Shown one piece after another: positions 1 to 7,657 of a stretch of 64,000 bases of DNA. The first letter of the stretch is position 1. The number at the start of each line of letters is the position of its first letter. Source of the DNA: Bacillus infantis (GTDB lineage: Bacteria > Bacillota > Bacilli > Bacillales > Cytobacillaceae); assembly GCF_020171945.1 (NCBI RefSeq), contig NZ_JAIVAP010000001.1, forward strand, positions 372,001 through 436,000. Direction: 5' to 3'. Below the pieces are notes generated by a model. It was not told where the DNA came from, did not search any database, and was given only the letters and a program-made list of their open reading frames with translations. Position numbers and translations under genes: made by a program.

Positions 1-163
1 ACGCCAATGAGGATATAATAAATGCAGGCGATTAGAATTCTATTTATTATTCTGCTGAAAGGTTTTAGGTTAAACACAATTGAATATACTGTTTAAGATA
101 TGAGTGTATAATCCTGCAGCCGGCAGTACTGCCAGCTGCCAGGCAAGAAAAGGAGGGATGCGG

Positions 164-1066
164 GTGACGGAATTGGAAATTGGACAGCAGACAGTTCTGC
201 TGAAAGAATCACATCAAAAAATGACAAAAGGAAAGATCTTTAAAAGAGCTCTGCTCATTACAATTGGAGCCATCCTGATGGGAGTCGGGCTGGAAATTTT
301 CCTTGTTCCCAACCAGGTCATTGACGGCGGTATCGTAGGAATCTCAATCATGCTTTCCCATCTGACAGGAATCAAGCTTGGACTGATTATCTTTCTGCTC
401 AACATCCCCTTTTTCTTTATCGGCTACAAGCAAATTGGAAAAACCTTCGCGATTTCCACACTGTATGGCATATTCATCCTTTCTGTAACAACAGCCCTCC
501 TTCATCCTGTGCCTGCATTCACCCAGGATATTCTGCTGGCATCGGTGTTCGGCGGGATCGTACTCGGCATTGGGGTTGGCATAGTCATCCGGTACGGGGG
601 TTCTCTGGATGGAAGTGAGGTTCTGGCCATACTGGCCAATAAGAAACTTCCATTTTCTGTAGGCGAAATCATTATGTTCATCAATCTATTCATTCTGGGA
701 AGTGCAGGGTTTGTCTTTACATGGGACCGGGCTATGTATTCTCTCATTGCTTATTTTGTTGCTTTCAAAACCATTGATATTACAATTACAGGACTGGAAG
801 AATCCAAATCGGTATGGGTCATCAGCGACAATTACAGGCAGATTGGGGATAGCATCAACAGCCGCCTTGGCCGGGGAGTAACCTATCTGTCTGGAGAAGG
901 CGCCTATTCCGGTGATGATAAAAAAGTGATATTTTGTGTCATTAACAGGCTGGAAGAAGCAAAGCTGAAAGAAATAGTAGAGGGGCTTGATCCTTCTGCT
1001 TTCCTTGCCGTCGGAGACATTGCTGAGGTCCGTGGAGGAAGATTCAAGAAGCAAGATATCCATTGA
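164..1066 (+). CDS. YitT family membrane protein (DUF161/DUF2179)
   Basis: Predicted integral membrane protein of about 300 residues with the YitT architecture: five or so hydrophobic segments in the first two thirds (containing GGIVGISI and YGGSLDGSEVLA) and a soluble C-terminal DUF2179 domain ending in FLAVGDIAEVRGGRFK. The family is common in Bacillus, often in several paralogues, and its substrate is unknown. I chose the GTG at 164 because AAAAGGAGGG lies 6-7 bases upstream; an ATG at 158 and a longer frame from 104 are too close to, or upstream of, that site. It is monocistronic as far as can be seen. Confidence 0.88.
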   Translation: MTELEIGQQTVLLKESHQKMTKGKIFKRALLITIGAILMGVGLEIFLVPNQVIDGGIVGISIMLSHLTGIKLGLIIFLLNIPFFFIGYKQIGKTFAISTLYGIFILSVTTALLHPVPAFTQDILLASVFGGIVLGIGVGIVIRYGGSLDGSEVLAILANKKLPFSVGEIIMFINLFILGSAGFVFTWDRAMYSLIAYFVAFKTIDITITGLEESKSVWVISDNYRQIGDSINSRLGRGVTYLSGEGAYSGDDKKVIFCVINRLEEAKLKEIVEGLDPSAFLAVGDIAEVRGGRFKKQDIH

Positions 1067-1182
1067 GGGGATTCCAAGGAAGGGTATACTCTTATTTTTT
1101 GGCAGGATTTTTAAAATTTATGAACGAATTCTGTTTTGAATCGTCTTATCATTGTTTTTATAAATCATAAGAGGTGTTCATA

Positions 1183-1947
1183 ATGACAGAATTTTATATC
1201 TTCTGGCTGGCTTCGGTACTTGGAGCCATACTTGTTATTCCTTATCAGACAAAAATCCTGCATGGCCGCATGCAGGAAGCTGCAGAAAGGCAGCCGAAAA
1301 AGAAGCTGCCTCCCCTCCCGGTGCTTGCCCTGATTGGAGCAGTACAGACTGGAGTCCTCCTGGGGGCAGCTGCTTTTATAGGCACCTATCTGGCTCCCAG
1401 AACCGATTTGCATTGGCCGCTGCTTGACCATTATTTAAATGGCACTGGTATATCTTTTTCAATATGGCCTGCTATTCTTCTCAGTATGCTTGGCGGTGCA
1501 GCATCCGCCTTGGTCATCCTGCTGCTGGACAGGATATTCAGTAAAAAAATGCCTCCAGCTGAAGCGGAAACACCGACAAGAAAACAGGCTTTTCTTGCTT
1601 CCTTTTACGGCGGTATATCTGAAGAAGTGCTTATGAGGCTTTTTCTGATGACTTTAGTTGTCTATCTGCTTTCATTTTTGTCAGATGGAGGCTGGATTTA
1701 CTGGACAGGAATAATCTTGGCTGCCTTCGTATTCGGTGCAGGCCATCTTCCTGCAAGCTATCAGATTTACGGGAAGTCAGCCATAGTGACGGTGCGGACC
1801 ATTCTCCTCAATATGGTGCCCGGCATCTTTTTTGGTTATTTATATTGGAAGTATGGGATAGAAATGGCCATGCTGGCGCATTTTAGTGCAGATATCGTCC
1901 TTCATGTCATCCTTGCACCGCTTGCCGCAAATGCAAGGAAGCAATAA
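1183..1947 (+). CDS. CPBP-family intramembrane metalloprotease (CAAX protease/Abi)
   Basis: Polytopic membrane protein, 254 residues, carrying the three CPBP motifs in order: SEEVLMR (EExxxR), FGAGH (FxxxH) and HFSADI (HxxxD/N). In the family the two glutamates and histidines form the zinc or activated-water site of an intramembrane protease related to Rce1. Some members process prenylated or bacteriocin peptides, most are uncharacterised; no bacteriocin gene is visible nearby. AAGAGGTG six bases upstream supports ATG 1183 rather than the overlapping GTG at 1174. Confidence 0.87.
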   Translation: MTEFYIFWLASVLGAILVIPYQTKILHGRMQEAAERQPKKKLPPLPVLALIGAVQTGVLLGAAAFIGTYLAPRTDLHWPLLDHYLNGTGISFSIWPAILLSMLGGAASALVILLLDRIFSKKMPPAEAETPTRKQAFLASFYGGISEEVLMRLFLMTLVVYLLSFLSDGGWIYWTGIILAAFVFGAGHLPASYQIYGKSAIVTVRTILLNMVPGIFFGYLYWKYGIEMAMLAHFSADIVLHVILAPLAANARKQ

Positions 1948-2000
1948 GTTGTTTCAGATGGCTAACCTAATGACCCGGTGAGACAGCGACTAAGAAGTAT

Positions 2001-2255
2001 TCAGAGTTCTTGCCGCGGCATATACTCTTTCATCCAATCAGCAGATTTTCCTCCTGCTGTAAATCCAGCCGCTTCCTGAAAGCTTGGCGGGTATGGCCTA
2101 TTCCGCACATGCTGGGAGACATGCTGGAGAACATCTTCATAAACAAGCGCATTACATTGTCTGAACCATTGTTCGACCGTTTCATTTTTAAAGCGGCATA
2201 ATGGATAGCTGCTTTCAATTAACAATAGAATTTTAAAGACGTCTGTTTTTTCCAT
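2001..2255 (-). CDS. small protein resembling phage helicase loader/inhibitor G39P
   Basis: An 84-residue protein with an AGGTGA ribosome binding site 6-8 bases before ATG 2255. The order of residues (aliphatic helix, YP, ETVEQWF, VYEDVLQHVSQHV, YPPSFQEAAGF) resembles the N-terminal domain of the SPP1 G39P family, which binds the replicative helicase and loads or inhibits it. The match is by eye and short. No phage genes surround it, so it would be a domesticated or stand-alone member. It is convergent with the gene ending at 1947 and divergent from the acetyltransferase at 2356. Confidence 0.6.
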   Translation of the reverse strand: MEKTDVFKILLLIESSYPLCRFKNETVEQWFRQCNALVYEDVLQHVSQHVRNRPYPPSFQEAAGFTAGGKSADWMKEYMPRQEL

Positions 2256-2355
2256 GCTTTCTCACCTGCTTTCTGCCTGATATCATCTTGGCAATAAAAG
2301 GAGAAAGCTAATCAAAATCAAAATCATTTTTTAACCCGCAGAGAAAGGTGATAAG

Positions 2356-2805
2356 ATGCCTGCTATAAAAAAAATGGAGGAACAGCCTCCGCTTGACTTG
2401 CTGCTGCTGGCAGATCCTTCTCCTGAAGCTGTCAGGGACTATGCTGCAAAAGGGATTTGCTGGGGAGCTTACGAGGGGGAGGAACTGGCAGGAATCTGCG
2501 TCCTCCTTCTTACCCGGCCACAAACAGCAGAAATTATCAATTTGGCTGTATATGAGCATGCCCAGAGCCGTGGAATTGGTACTCAGCTGCTGAAGCATGC
2601 GATTGAATATACAAAGGCATCCGGATTTCATACCCTGGAAATTGGCACAGGTAATTCAAGCATACAGCAGCTTGCTTTATATCAGAAGCATGGATTCCGG
2701 ATAACAGGCATTGAATTTGATTATTTCACCCGGCATTATCCCGAAGAAATATATGAAAACGGAATTATCTGCCGGGACATGATCAGGCTCAGCTTGCACT
2801 TTTGA
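2356..2805 (+). CDS. GNAT family N-acetyltransferase
   Basis: A 149-residue single-domain acetyltransferase. The acetyl-CoA loop is seen as YEHAQSRGIGTQLLKHAIEY (Q/RxxGxG/A type), preceded by the beta-4 strand EIINLAVYEHA and followed by LALYQKHGFRITGIEFDYF, a typical GNAT C-terminal half. The acceptor substrate cannot be read from sequence. GAGAAAGGTGATAAG directly precedes the ATG. Confidence 0.88.
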   Translation: MPAIKKMEEQPPLDLLLLADPSPEAVRDYAAKGICWGAYEGEELAGICVLLLTRPQTAEIINLAVYEHAQSRGIGTQLLKHAIEYTKASGFHTLEIGTGNSSIQQLALYQKHGFRITGIEFDYFTRHYPEEIYENGIICRDMIRLSLHF

Positions 2806-2884
2806 ACCTCAATATGTTTCCCCGGTTTCGCCTTTCGTAATTAGGGAACAATATAGTGTAAGAAAATGGACAGGAGTGTGGAAC

Positions 2885-3307
2885 ATGGATAAATTGTATA
2901 CAGCAAAAGCAACGGCTGAAGGCGGACGGAGCGGAAAGGTTCGTACAGATGATGGCAATCTTGATTTTAACCTTGCCATGCCAAAGTCTTTAGGCGGAAA
3001 AGGAACTGAAAATGGGACGAATCCTGAGCAGCTTTTCGCAGCTGGCTATGCATCCTGCTTTGATGGTGCCCTCAATCTTGTTGCAAGGCAGGAACGCAAG
3101 AAAATAGAATCGAAGGTAACAGCTGAAGTGACAATCGGGAAGGAAAGCGATGGCGGCCTTGCCCTGGCAGTTGTCCTGAATGCAGCAGTCAGCGGCGTTT
3201 CCCTTGAGGAAGCGAAAGAGCTGACGGAAAAGGCACATGGCGTCTGCCCTTATTCCAGAGCTACAAGAGGAAATATAGAAGTTACTGTAAACACAGAAAC
3301 CTATTAA
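2885..3307 (+). CDS. ohr: organic hydroperoxide resistance protein (Ohr/OsmC)
   Basis: A 140-residue OsmC-fold peroxidase that reduces organic hydroperoxides with a cysteine pair. The peroxidatic Cys is at about residue 58 in GYASCFDGAL and the resolving Cys at about 121 in GVCPYSRATRGN; both sit in their canonical Ohr motifs. Length and motif order match OhrA/OhrB. CAGGAG eight bases upstream selects ATG 2885 over the GTG at 2876. No adjacent OhrR regulator is present, so an OhrB-like general stress role is possible but not shown. Confidence 0.93.
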   Translation: MDKLYTAKATAEGGRSGKVRTDDGNLDFNLAMPKSLGGKGTENGTNPEQLFAAGYASCFDGALNLVARQERKKIESKVTAEVTIGKESDGGLALAVVLNAAVSGVSLEEAKELTEKAHGVCPYSRATRGNIEVTVNTETY

Positions 3308-3315
3308 GCGCGAAG

Positions 3316-3345
3316 AATCCCCCGGATGATCCGGGGGATTTTCCT
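3316..3345. terminator. bidirectional intrinsic terminator
   Basis: AATCCCCCGG and CCGGGGGATT form a perfect 10-bp stem around a 5-base loop, with a short T run on the + side. It lies between the convergent ohr and mapB genes and can serve both. Confidence 0.88.
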
Positions 3346-3351
3346 GTTATT

Positions 3352-4098
3352 CTATAATGTAACAATGACCGGGCCTTCTTTGGTCACTATAAGGGTATGC
3401 TCGATTTGAGCGACATAGCTTTTTTCTTCAGTAACGTAAGTCCATCCATCACCAAGCTCCACTACTTCCTCAGCTGCTGTTGAAATGAACGGCTCAAACG
3501 CAATGACCATCCCCTCCCTGAGAAGCCCTGTATCCCATGAATCATAATAATTAAGGACATGGTCAGGCTTTTCATGCAAAGAACGGCCGATTCCATGGCC
3601 GGTAAGGTTCATGATGACCGTATAACCTTCATTGACAGCTGTCTGGTGGACAGCCTTTCCAATACCGTTCAGCTTTTTTCCCGGCCTGATTTTTTTCAGG
3701 CCTGCATCAAATGCCAGCTGGGCTGTCCTGCATAGCCTTGTCAATTTGTCATCAGCTTTGTCTCCTGCCACAAAAGAAAGGCCTGTATCCGCAAAATAGC
3801 CGTTCTTTGATCCCGAAACATCAATATTGACCAGATCACCTTCCTTGATGATGCGGCTGCCAGGAATTCCGTGAGCAACCTCCTCATTCACACTGATGCA
3901 TGTGTAGCCGGGAAAATCATATTCTCCCTTTGGTCCGGATATGGCTCCATATTGCTCAAAAAGCCTTCCGGCATGCTCGTCAAGTTCTTTTGTAGTAATG
4001 CCAGGAATCGTTTTCTCAATCAGTTCATCGCGGATTTTTGCAACGATGCTGCCTATCTCCTTAATTCCAATTATATCTTCTTCTGTTTTCACTATCAT
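3352..4098 (-). CDS. mapB: type I methionine aminopeptidase (MapB-like)
   Basis: Cytosolic metalloenzyme of 248 residues that removes the initiator Met from nascent proteins. All five metal ligands are visible: D93 (NIDVSG), D104 (FADTG), H168 (TGHGIG), E202 (FEPF) and E233 (QIEHT), with H76 and H175 as substrate-side histidines. It stands alone rather than in the ribosomal protein operon, and motifs such as YDFPGYTCISVNEEVAHGIPG are closer to B. subtilis MapB (YflG) than to the essential Map, so it is probably the second, auxiliary paralogue. The upstream leader contains terminator-like hairpins. Confidence 0.9.
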   Translation of the reverse strand: MIVKTEEDIIGIKEIGSIVAKIRDELIEKTIPGITTKELDEHAGRLFEQYGAISGPKGEYDFPGYTCISVNEEVAHGIPGSRIIKEGDLVNIDVSGSKNGYFADTGLSFVAGDKADDKLTRLCRTAQLAFDAGLKKIRPGKKLNGIGKAVHQTAVNEGYTVIMNLTGHGIGRSLHEKPDHVLNYYDSWDTGLLREGMVIAFEPFISTAAEEVVELGDGWTYVTEEKSYVAQIEHTLIVTKEGPVIVTL

Positions 4099-4180
4099 CC
4101 TTGTTGTTTCCCTTCTCTATAAGATCTCCATATTAGATTAACACAATTTATTTCTAATCAAAAACCTTTGCAATCAAAGA

Positions 4181-4301
4181 AAAAAACAGCCCTGTGAAAG
4201 GCTGCCGCATCGTATTCAGAAAATCTTTATCCTAAAAAGAGGAGCCATGCTGGGTATATAGCTCCTCCTATTAGGGATTAAACAAGATTGGGTATCCAAT
4301 C
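4181..4301 (-). promoter_or_regulatory. structured leader upstream of mapB with two terminator-like hairpins
   Basis: Read on the minus strand, this stretch holds a hairpin GATTGG/CCAATC, then GAGGAGC...GCTCCTC followed by TTTTT (4236-4268), then CAGCC...GGCTG followed by seven T (4181-4204). Any transcript reaching mapB from upstream would pass both. They may be an attenuator or end a short unrecognised RNA. Two tiny reading frames with good ribosome sites lie between them but I would not call them genes. Confidence 0.4.
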
Positions 4302-4364
4302 CCTATCAGCATCCTAACTCCTTTTTCTGACAGGTGCAAAAATGAATGTGCTGACATGAATTTT

Positions 4365-4382
4365 TTTCTGTAAATACAGAAA
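4365..4382. promoter_or_regulatory. perfect palindrome, likely operator
   Basis: TTTCTGTAAATACAGAAA is an 18-base inverted repeat with 8-base arms, ending five bases before the -35 box of the promoter for the gene at 4484. Placement suggests a binding site for a dimeric regulator; the protein is not identifiable. Confidence 0.5.
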
Positions 4383-4387
4383 CACCC

Positions 4388-4416
4388 TTAACATTTCACA
4401 ATATTCTGAATATAAT
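4388..4416 (+). promoter_or_regulatory. sigma-A-type promoter for the CxxC small protein
   Basis: TTAACA, a 17-base spacer and a perfect TATAAT lie about 70 bases upstream of ATG 4484. Spacing and hexamers are near consensus. Confidence 0.7.
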
Positions 4417-4483
4417 ATAGAAAAATAAGGTATAAAAACACACTGCTATTATAACACTATATATGGAAAAGGAGGTGAACAGC

Positions 4484-4699
4484 ATGGGTCTTCTAAAATC
4501 CTTCCAGGACTGGCTGGCTGCACGGGAAGAGAACCGGATTGCCGGGATGCGGGCGGTTGACAAATGCCCTGATTGCTTTGGACGGGGGTTCAATGCGTTT
4601 CATGCCAATGAATATGTGTACTATACCAATTCACTTGAGTGCCCTGGCTGCAGCGGAAGCGGGCTTTATTCAGCCTGGGAGGAAAACAGGCAGTTTTAG
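4484..4699 (+). CDS. small protein with two CxxCxGxG zinc-ribbon motifs
   Basis: A 71-residue protein starting MGLLKSFQDWLAAREE, with CPDCFGRGF and CPGCSGSGL spaced about 25 residues apart. These are DnaJ-type CxxCxGxG halves that would bind one zinc. No DnaJ domain or other catalytic domain is present; the family occurs in Bacillaceae and has no known function that I can name. AAAGGAGGTGA is five bases before ATG 4484, so the upstream ATG at 4463, which precedes this site, is rejected. Confidence 0.75.
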   Translation: MGLLKSFQDWLAAREENRIAGMRAVDKCPDCFGRGFNAFHANEYVYYTNSLECPGCSGSGLYSAWEENRQF

Positions 4700-4815
4700 C
4701 GGTCTAGCTGAAATTTGGACAGGCATCCTCATGCCTGAGCCAAGCTTCTCCTCTCTTCTGCTGCTGAAGGATAGAAACAGCCAAATGCTGAGTTTTTATG
4801 AATTATACTCCATTA

Positions 4816-4855
4816 GCAAATAAAAGCCATGCTGTCATGCATGGCTTTTATTTGC
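4816..4855. terminator. bidirectional intrinsic terminator
   Basis: GCAAATAAAAGCCATGC and GCATGGCTTTTATTTGC form a 17-bp perfect stem with a 6-base loop. It separates the convergent CxxC gene and catR; the catR stop codon lies inside it. Confidence 0.88.
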
Positions 4856-5171
4856 TGTCGGTTTTCTCTATCCAGTTCTGAGACCATTGTTCAATTTCAT
4901 AGAGTACCGGTTTGAGCGCCTCCCCTTTTTCGGTCAGCGAATATTCAATCCTGACGGGCGTTTCCGGAAATACCTGACGAAGGACGATGCCTTGCTTTTC
5001 CAAATCCTTCAGCCGCTCGGACAAAACTCTTCCGCTGATAGAAATGGAAGATTCTATAGTGCAGAATCGCTGCGGACCGTTCGAAAGCTGATAAATGATC
5101 AGTCCTGTCCACCTCTGGCTGAGTATGCTCATTGCCTTTTCAAATTTCGGGCAAATCTTTGAAGCATTCAT
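4848..5171 (-). CDS. catR: HxlR-family redox-sensing repressor (CatR/YodB-like)
   Basis: A 107-residue winged-helix regulator. The HxlR signature is seen in ILSQRWTGLIIYQL, RVLSERLKDLEKQGIV and EYSLTEKGEALKPVL. The only N-terminal cysteine, C7 (KICPKFEKA), is at the position used by the B. subtilis quinone sensors YodB and CatR, where thiol modification releases DNA. It is divergent from a CatE-like dioxygenase, the classical CatR target, and a repeated 10-base site lies between them. The assignment to CatR rather than another HxlR protein rests on context. Confidence 0.82.
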   Translation of the reverse strand: MNASKICPKFEKAMSILSQRWTGLIIYQLSNGPQRFCTIESSISISGRVLSERLKDLEKQGIVLRQVFPETPVRIEYSLTEKGEALKPVLYEIEQWSQNWIEKTDSK

Positions 5172-5197
5172 CTAAATTCACTCCTATAGTTATAGTA

Positions 5198-5294
5198 TAC
5201 ATAAAGTTTCGTATTTATAAAATTTCTGATCTTTGTTGTTTTATTCTTGACGGAATGAAGTTATTTTCATAAACTAACTTACATAAAGTAAGTA
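5198..5294. promoter_or_regulatory. putative CatR operator pair in the catR-catE intergenic region
   Basis: The 10-mer TACATAAAGT occurs twice, at 5198-5207 next to the catR start and at 5281-5290 next to catE. The second copy sits in a palindrome ACTTAC-ATAAA-GTAAGT (5278-5294) immediately after the catE -10 box, an ideal place for repression. Confidence 0.6.
5248..5276 (+). promoter_or_regulatory. promoter of catE
   Basis: TTGACG, 17-base spacer, TAAACT; followed at once by the palindromic operator. Confidence 0.6.
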
Positions 5295-5316
5295 AATTAC
5301 TAAAGGGGATAATATT

Positions 5317-6171
5317 ATGAGCTTTCATGAAGCACCTTTAAGCTACGCTTCCGAAATAACAATCAAAGTCAGTGACCTTGAGAGATCAATTCTTTTTTAT
5401 AAACAAATAATCGGTTTAAAAGTGATGCGCCTGGATGCAGGAAGGGCAGAACTTACTGCTGATGGTAAAACAGTTCTGATTGGACTGGTGCAGCCGCCAG
5501 CCATTGAAACAAAAGCGGCCAGGTCTGCGGGCCTTTACCATTTCGCTCTCCTGCTCCCGAACCGCCCTGCACTCGCGTCAGCACTTGCACATCTGATCCA
5601 GACCGGCTGGCCTCTCCAGGGTGCTTCCGACCATCTTGTCAGTGAAGCGATTTATCTTGCCGATCCTGACGGAAACGGGATAGAGATATATGCAGACCGG
5701 CCTTCAGAATCCTGGAGCTGGGACGGTGGGATGGTCAGGATGGACACTGCTGCATTGCAGGTTGGGGAGCTTCTTGCCCTGGGAGAAAAGCTGCCCTGGA
5801 AAGGAATGCCGAGGGATGCCATTATGGGCCATATTCACCTGCATGTGTCTGATTTGAAGGCAGCTGAAGAGTTTTATGTAAAGGGGCTGGGCTTTAATAT
5901 TGCCGCAGAATATGGCGGGCAGGCTCTCTTTCTTTCCACTGGGAACTATCATCATCATATTGGCATTAATACATGGAATGGGGTTGGTGCACCGCCTGCC
6001 CGGGAAAATGCACCCGGAATGAAGGATTATAAATTAATCTATCCAGATTCCCAATCAATCAGTGCAGCAGCAGAAAGGATCAGGAAGCTGGGCATAAATG
6101 CCGAAATTCTAGGAGATTCGGTTTTAACTGCAGATCCTTCTGGGAATAAGATAATATTATCCCTAAAATAG
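5317..6171 (+). CDS. catE: ring-cleaving VOC dioxygenase (CatE-like catechol 2,3-dioxygenase)
   Basis: A 284-residue two-module vicinal-oxygen-chelate enzyme. The N-terminal module covers residues 10-130 (KVSDLERSILFYKQIIGLKV, YHFALLLP, DPDGNGIEIYADRP) and the C-terminal module residues 165-284 (GHIHLHVSDL, NYHHHIGINTW, DPSGNKI). The metal ligands expected are H of GHIHLHV, H of HHIGIN and a late Glu that I cannot place with certainty. B. subtilis CatE opens catechol rings and protects against quinones. There is no catD partner; the divergent HxlR regulator and intergenic operator argue for the same control. Confidence 0.83.
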   Translation: MSFHEAPLSYASEITIKVSDLERSILFYKQIIGLKVMRLDAGRAELTADGKTVLIGLVQPPAIETKAARSAGLYHFALLLPNRPALASALAHLIQTGWPLQGASDHLVSEAIYLADPDGNGIEIYADRPSESWSWDGGMVRMDTAALQVGELLALGEKLPWKGMPRDAIMGHIHLHVSDLKAAEEFYVKGLGFNIAAEYGGQALFLSTGNYHHHIGINTWNGVGAPPARENAPGMKDYKLIYPDSQSISAAAERIRKLGINAEILGDSVLTADPSGNKIILSLK

Positions 6172-6252
6172 GATTGGAAAATCGAAAAAATATTGATAGC
6201 CTGCGTTTCTTCTTCACTCAGCTCTTATCCCAATGATTAGGAGGAAGCTGGA

Positions 6253-6669
6253 ATGATTTATGAGATGATAGCAGAGATCAAAATTCCTAAACTTCATGAC
6301 GGTATCGATTGGTATAGTCCTTTGTTCAATAGAAAGCCGGATCTGCTGCAGGATGGAGACTTTGCTGAATGGTCGGTTGCTCCCGGTTGCTGTTTCCGGC
6401 TTGTCCAGGGACAGCCGGATTCAGAGAGCGGCCTGCTACGGTTCGGTGTATCCAGTCTGGAAACTGAACTAAAACGCCTGAGGAAAGAAATCGGCATTGA
6501 GGTTGACGATATTCAGATTAGAACCGAGCAAAGCATGCAAACCCGCTGGTGCATCCTAAATGATCCTTGGACGAACACAATTGGGTTATATGAATATTTA
6601 AACGAAAAACATACAAGCCAGGTGATTCTTTCTTTACAGAACGATTGGAATGCAGCCGGCCCAGCCTAG
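6253..6669 (+). CDS. VOC (glyoxalase-like) family protein
   Basis: A 138-residue single-module protein with the VOC layout: N-terminal strand YEMIAEIKIPKLHDGIDWYSPLFNRKPD, central LLRFGVSSLETELKRLRKEIG and C-terminal LNDPWTNTIGLYEYLN. No clear metal triad is seen, so it may be a binding protein rather than an enzyme. It starts after GATTAGGAGGAAGCTGGA. The stop codon lies within the terminator hairpin. It may be read from the catE promoter, with an 81-base gap. Confidence 0.72.
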   Translation: MIYEMIAEIKIPKLHDGIDWYSPLFNRKPDLLQDGDFAEWSVAPGCCFRLVQGQPDSESGLLRFGVSSLETELKRLRKEIGIEVDDIQIRTEQSMQTRWCILNDPWTNTIGLYEYLNEKHTSQVILSLQNDWNAAGPA

Positions 6670-6687
6670 ATGAATAGGTGGGCCGGC
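6655..6687 (+). terminator. stem-loop overlapping the end of the VOC gene
   Basis: GCCGGCCCAGCCTA and TAGGTGGGCCGGC pair with one bulge over 13 bp. No long T run follows, so efficiency is uncertain. Confidence 0.5.
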
Positions 6688-6723
6688 CATTCAGCAAGTT
6701 TACATAATGATTTTCCAGTTAAC

Positions 6724-7575
6724 TTATTTTTTGTTAGACAATATGCGCCAGAACAGCCTTTCCCAATTCCGCCAGCCTATGGTATTTTTCAGCTTCAGCA
6801 TCAAAGCTGTCCCCTTCCCGACTGGGTATCTCAGCCGTGTTTTCTTTTTTTCGGCAATTCTTCCGCACAGCTCAGCCACTTCAATGGGATCTCCATATTT
6901 TTCAGAGCTTCTGCCTAAATAATTTTCCAGCTGAGAATAGTATGTATAATAAGGCGAATCAGGCTGCAGAGATCGGTTCGCAACCTTTTTCCCCGTTGAC
7001 CAGATTCCTGTGTTGTATGAACCCGGTTCAATAAGGACAACATCCACATTAAAAGGCTTCATTTCAAGACGGAGGCTTTCGCTCCAACCTTCTACCGCAT
7101 GCTTGGAGGCAACATAGGGAGACAATCCTGGAAAACCTATCTTCCCGCTGATGCTGCTGATATTAATGATCCTTCCTCTTTTTTGTTTGCGCATATAAGG
7201 AAGAACTGCCTGAGTAACCGCAAAAACGCCGAATACATTGGTCTCAAACTGCCTCCTGTAATCTGCAAGGTCAACTTCCTCTGCAAATCCGGCACCGGCA
7301 AAGCCGGCATTATTAACAAGGAGATCAACTGAGCCAAGATTGTGGAGGAAACTGCGAAAACTAAAAATAGATTCCTCTGAAGCTACATCGAGCTCTAACA
7401 AGGTAATCTTATCCCCTGCCCCTGACTCTTCTGCCATTTTCAGCAATTCAGCAGAGCTGGACTTGTCCCTCATTGCAGCTGTCACGCTATAGCCCCTTTT
7501 GGCGAGCTCTATGGAAATTAGAAGCCCGAATCCCCTGGATACCCCTGTTACAATGGCATGCTTTTTCCCATTCAT
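6724..7575 (-). CDS. short-chain dehydrogenase/reductase
   Basis: A 283-residue classical SDR. The NAD(P)-binding loop is TGVSRGFG near residue 9, NNAG near residue 90, and the catalytic Ser-Tyr-Lys set is seen in ISSISGKIGF and SPYVASKHAVEG. The Arg after the glycine loop and residues AAMRDKS after beta-2 favour NADPH. The C-terminal 40 residues extend past the core. The substrate is unknown. Start ATG 7575 is preceded by AAAGGATGGGAGAGA; a GTG nine codons earlier lacks a site. Confidence 0.86.
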   Translation of the reverse strand: MNGKKHAIVTGVSRGFGLLISIELAKRGYSVTAAMRDKSSSAELLKMAEESGAGDKITLLELDVASEESIFSFRSFLHNLGSVDLLVNNAGFAGAGFAEEVDLADYRRQFETNVFGVFAVTQAVLPYMRKQKRGRIINISSISGKIGFPGLSPYVASKHAVEGWSESLRLEMKPFNVDVVLIEPGSYNTGIWSTGKKVANRSLQPDSPYYTYYSQLENYLGRSSEKYGDPIEVAELCGRIAEKKKTRLRYPVGKGTALMLKLKNTIGWRNWERLFWRILSNKK

Positions 7576-7620
7576 TCTCTCCCATCCTTTCCCTCGATAC
7601 ACTTAGATTAGAAACACAGA

Positions 7621-7647
7621 AAAAAATCCGGCCAAGCCGGCCGGATT
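7621..7647 (-). terminator. intrinsic terminator after the squalene/phytoene synthase homologue
   Basis: On the minus strand AATCCGGCC-GGCTT-GGCCGGATT is followed by six T. Confidence 0.88.
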
Positions 7648-7657
7648 CTCCTATAGT

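Noticed and set aside
4225-4330. Two tiny minus-strand frames (13 and 10 residues) with AGGAG sites
   Set aside because: They coincide with hairpin structure in the mapB leader; too short to support as genes.
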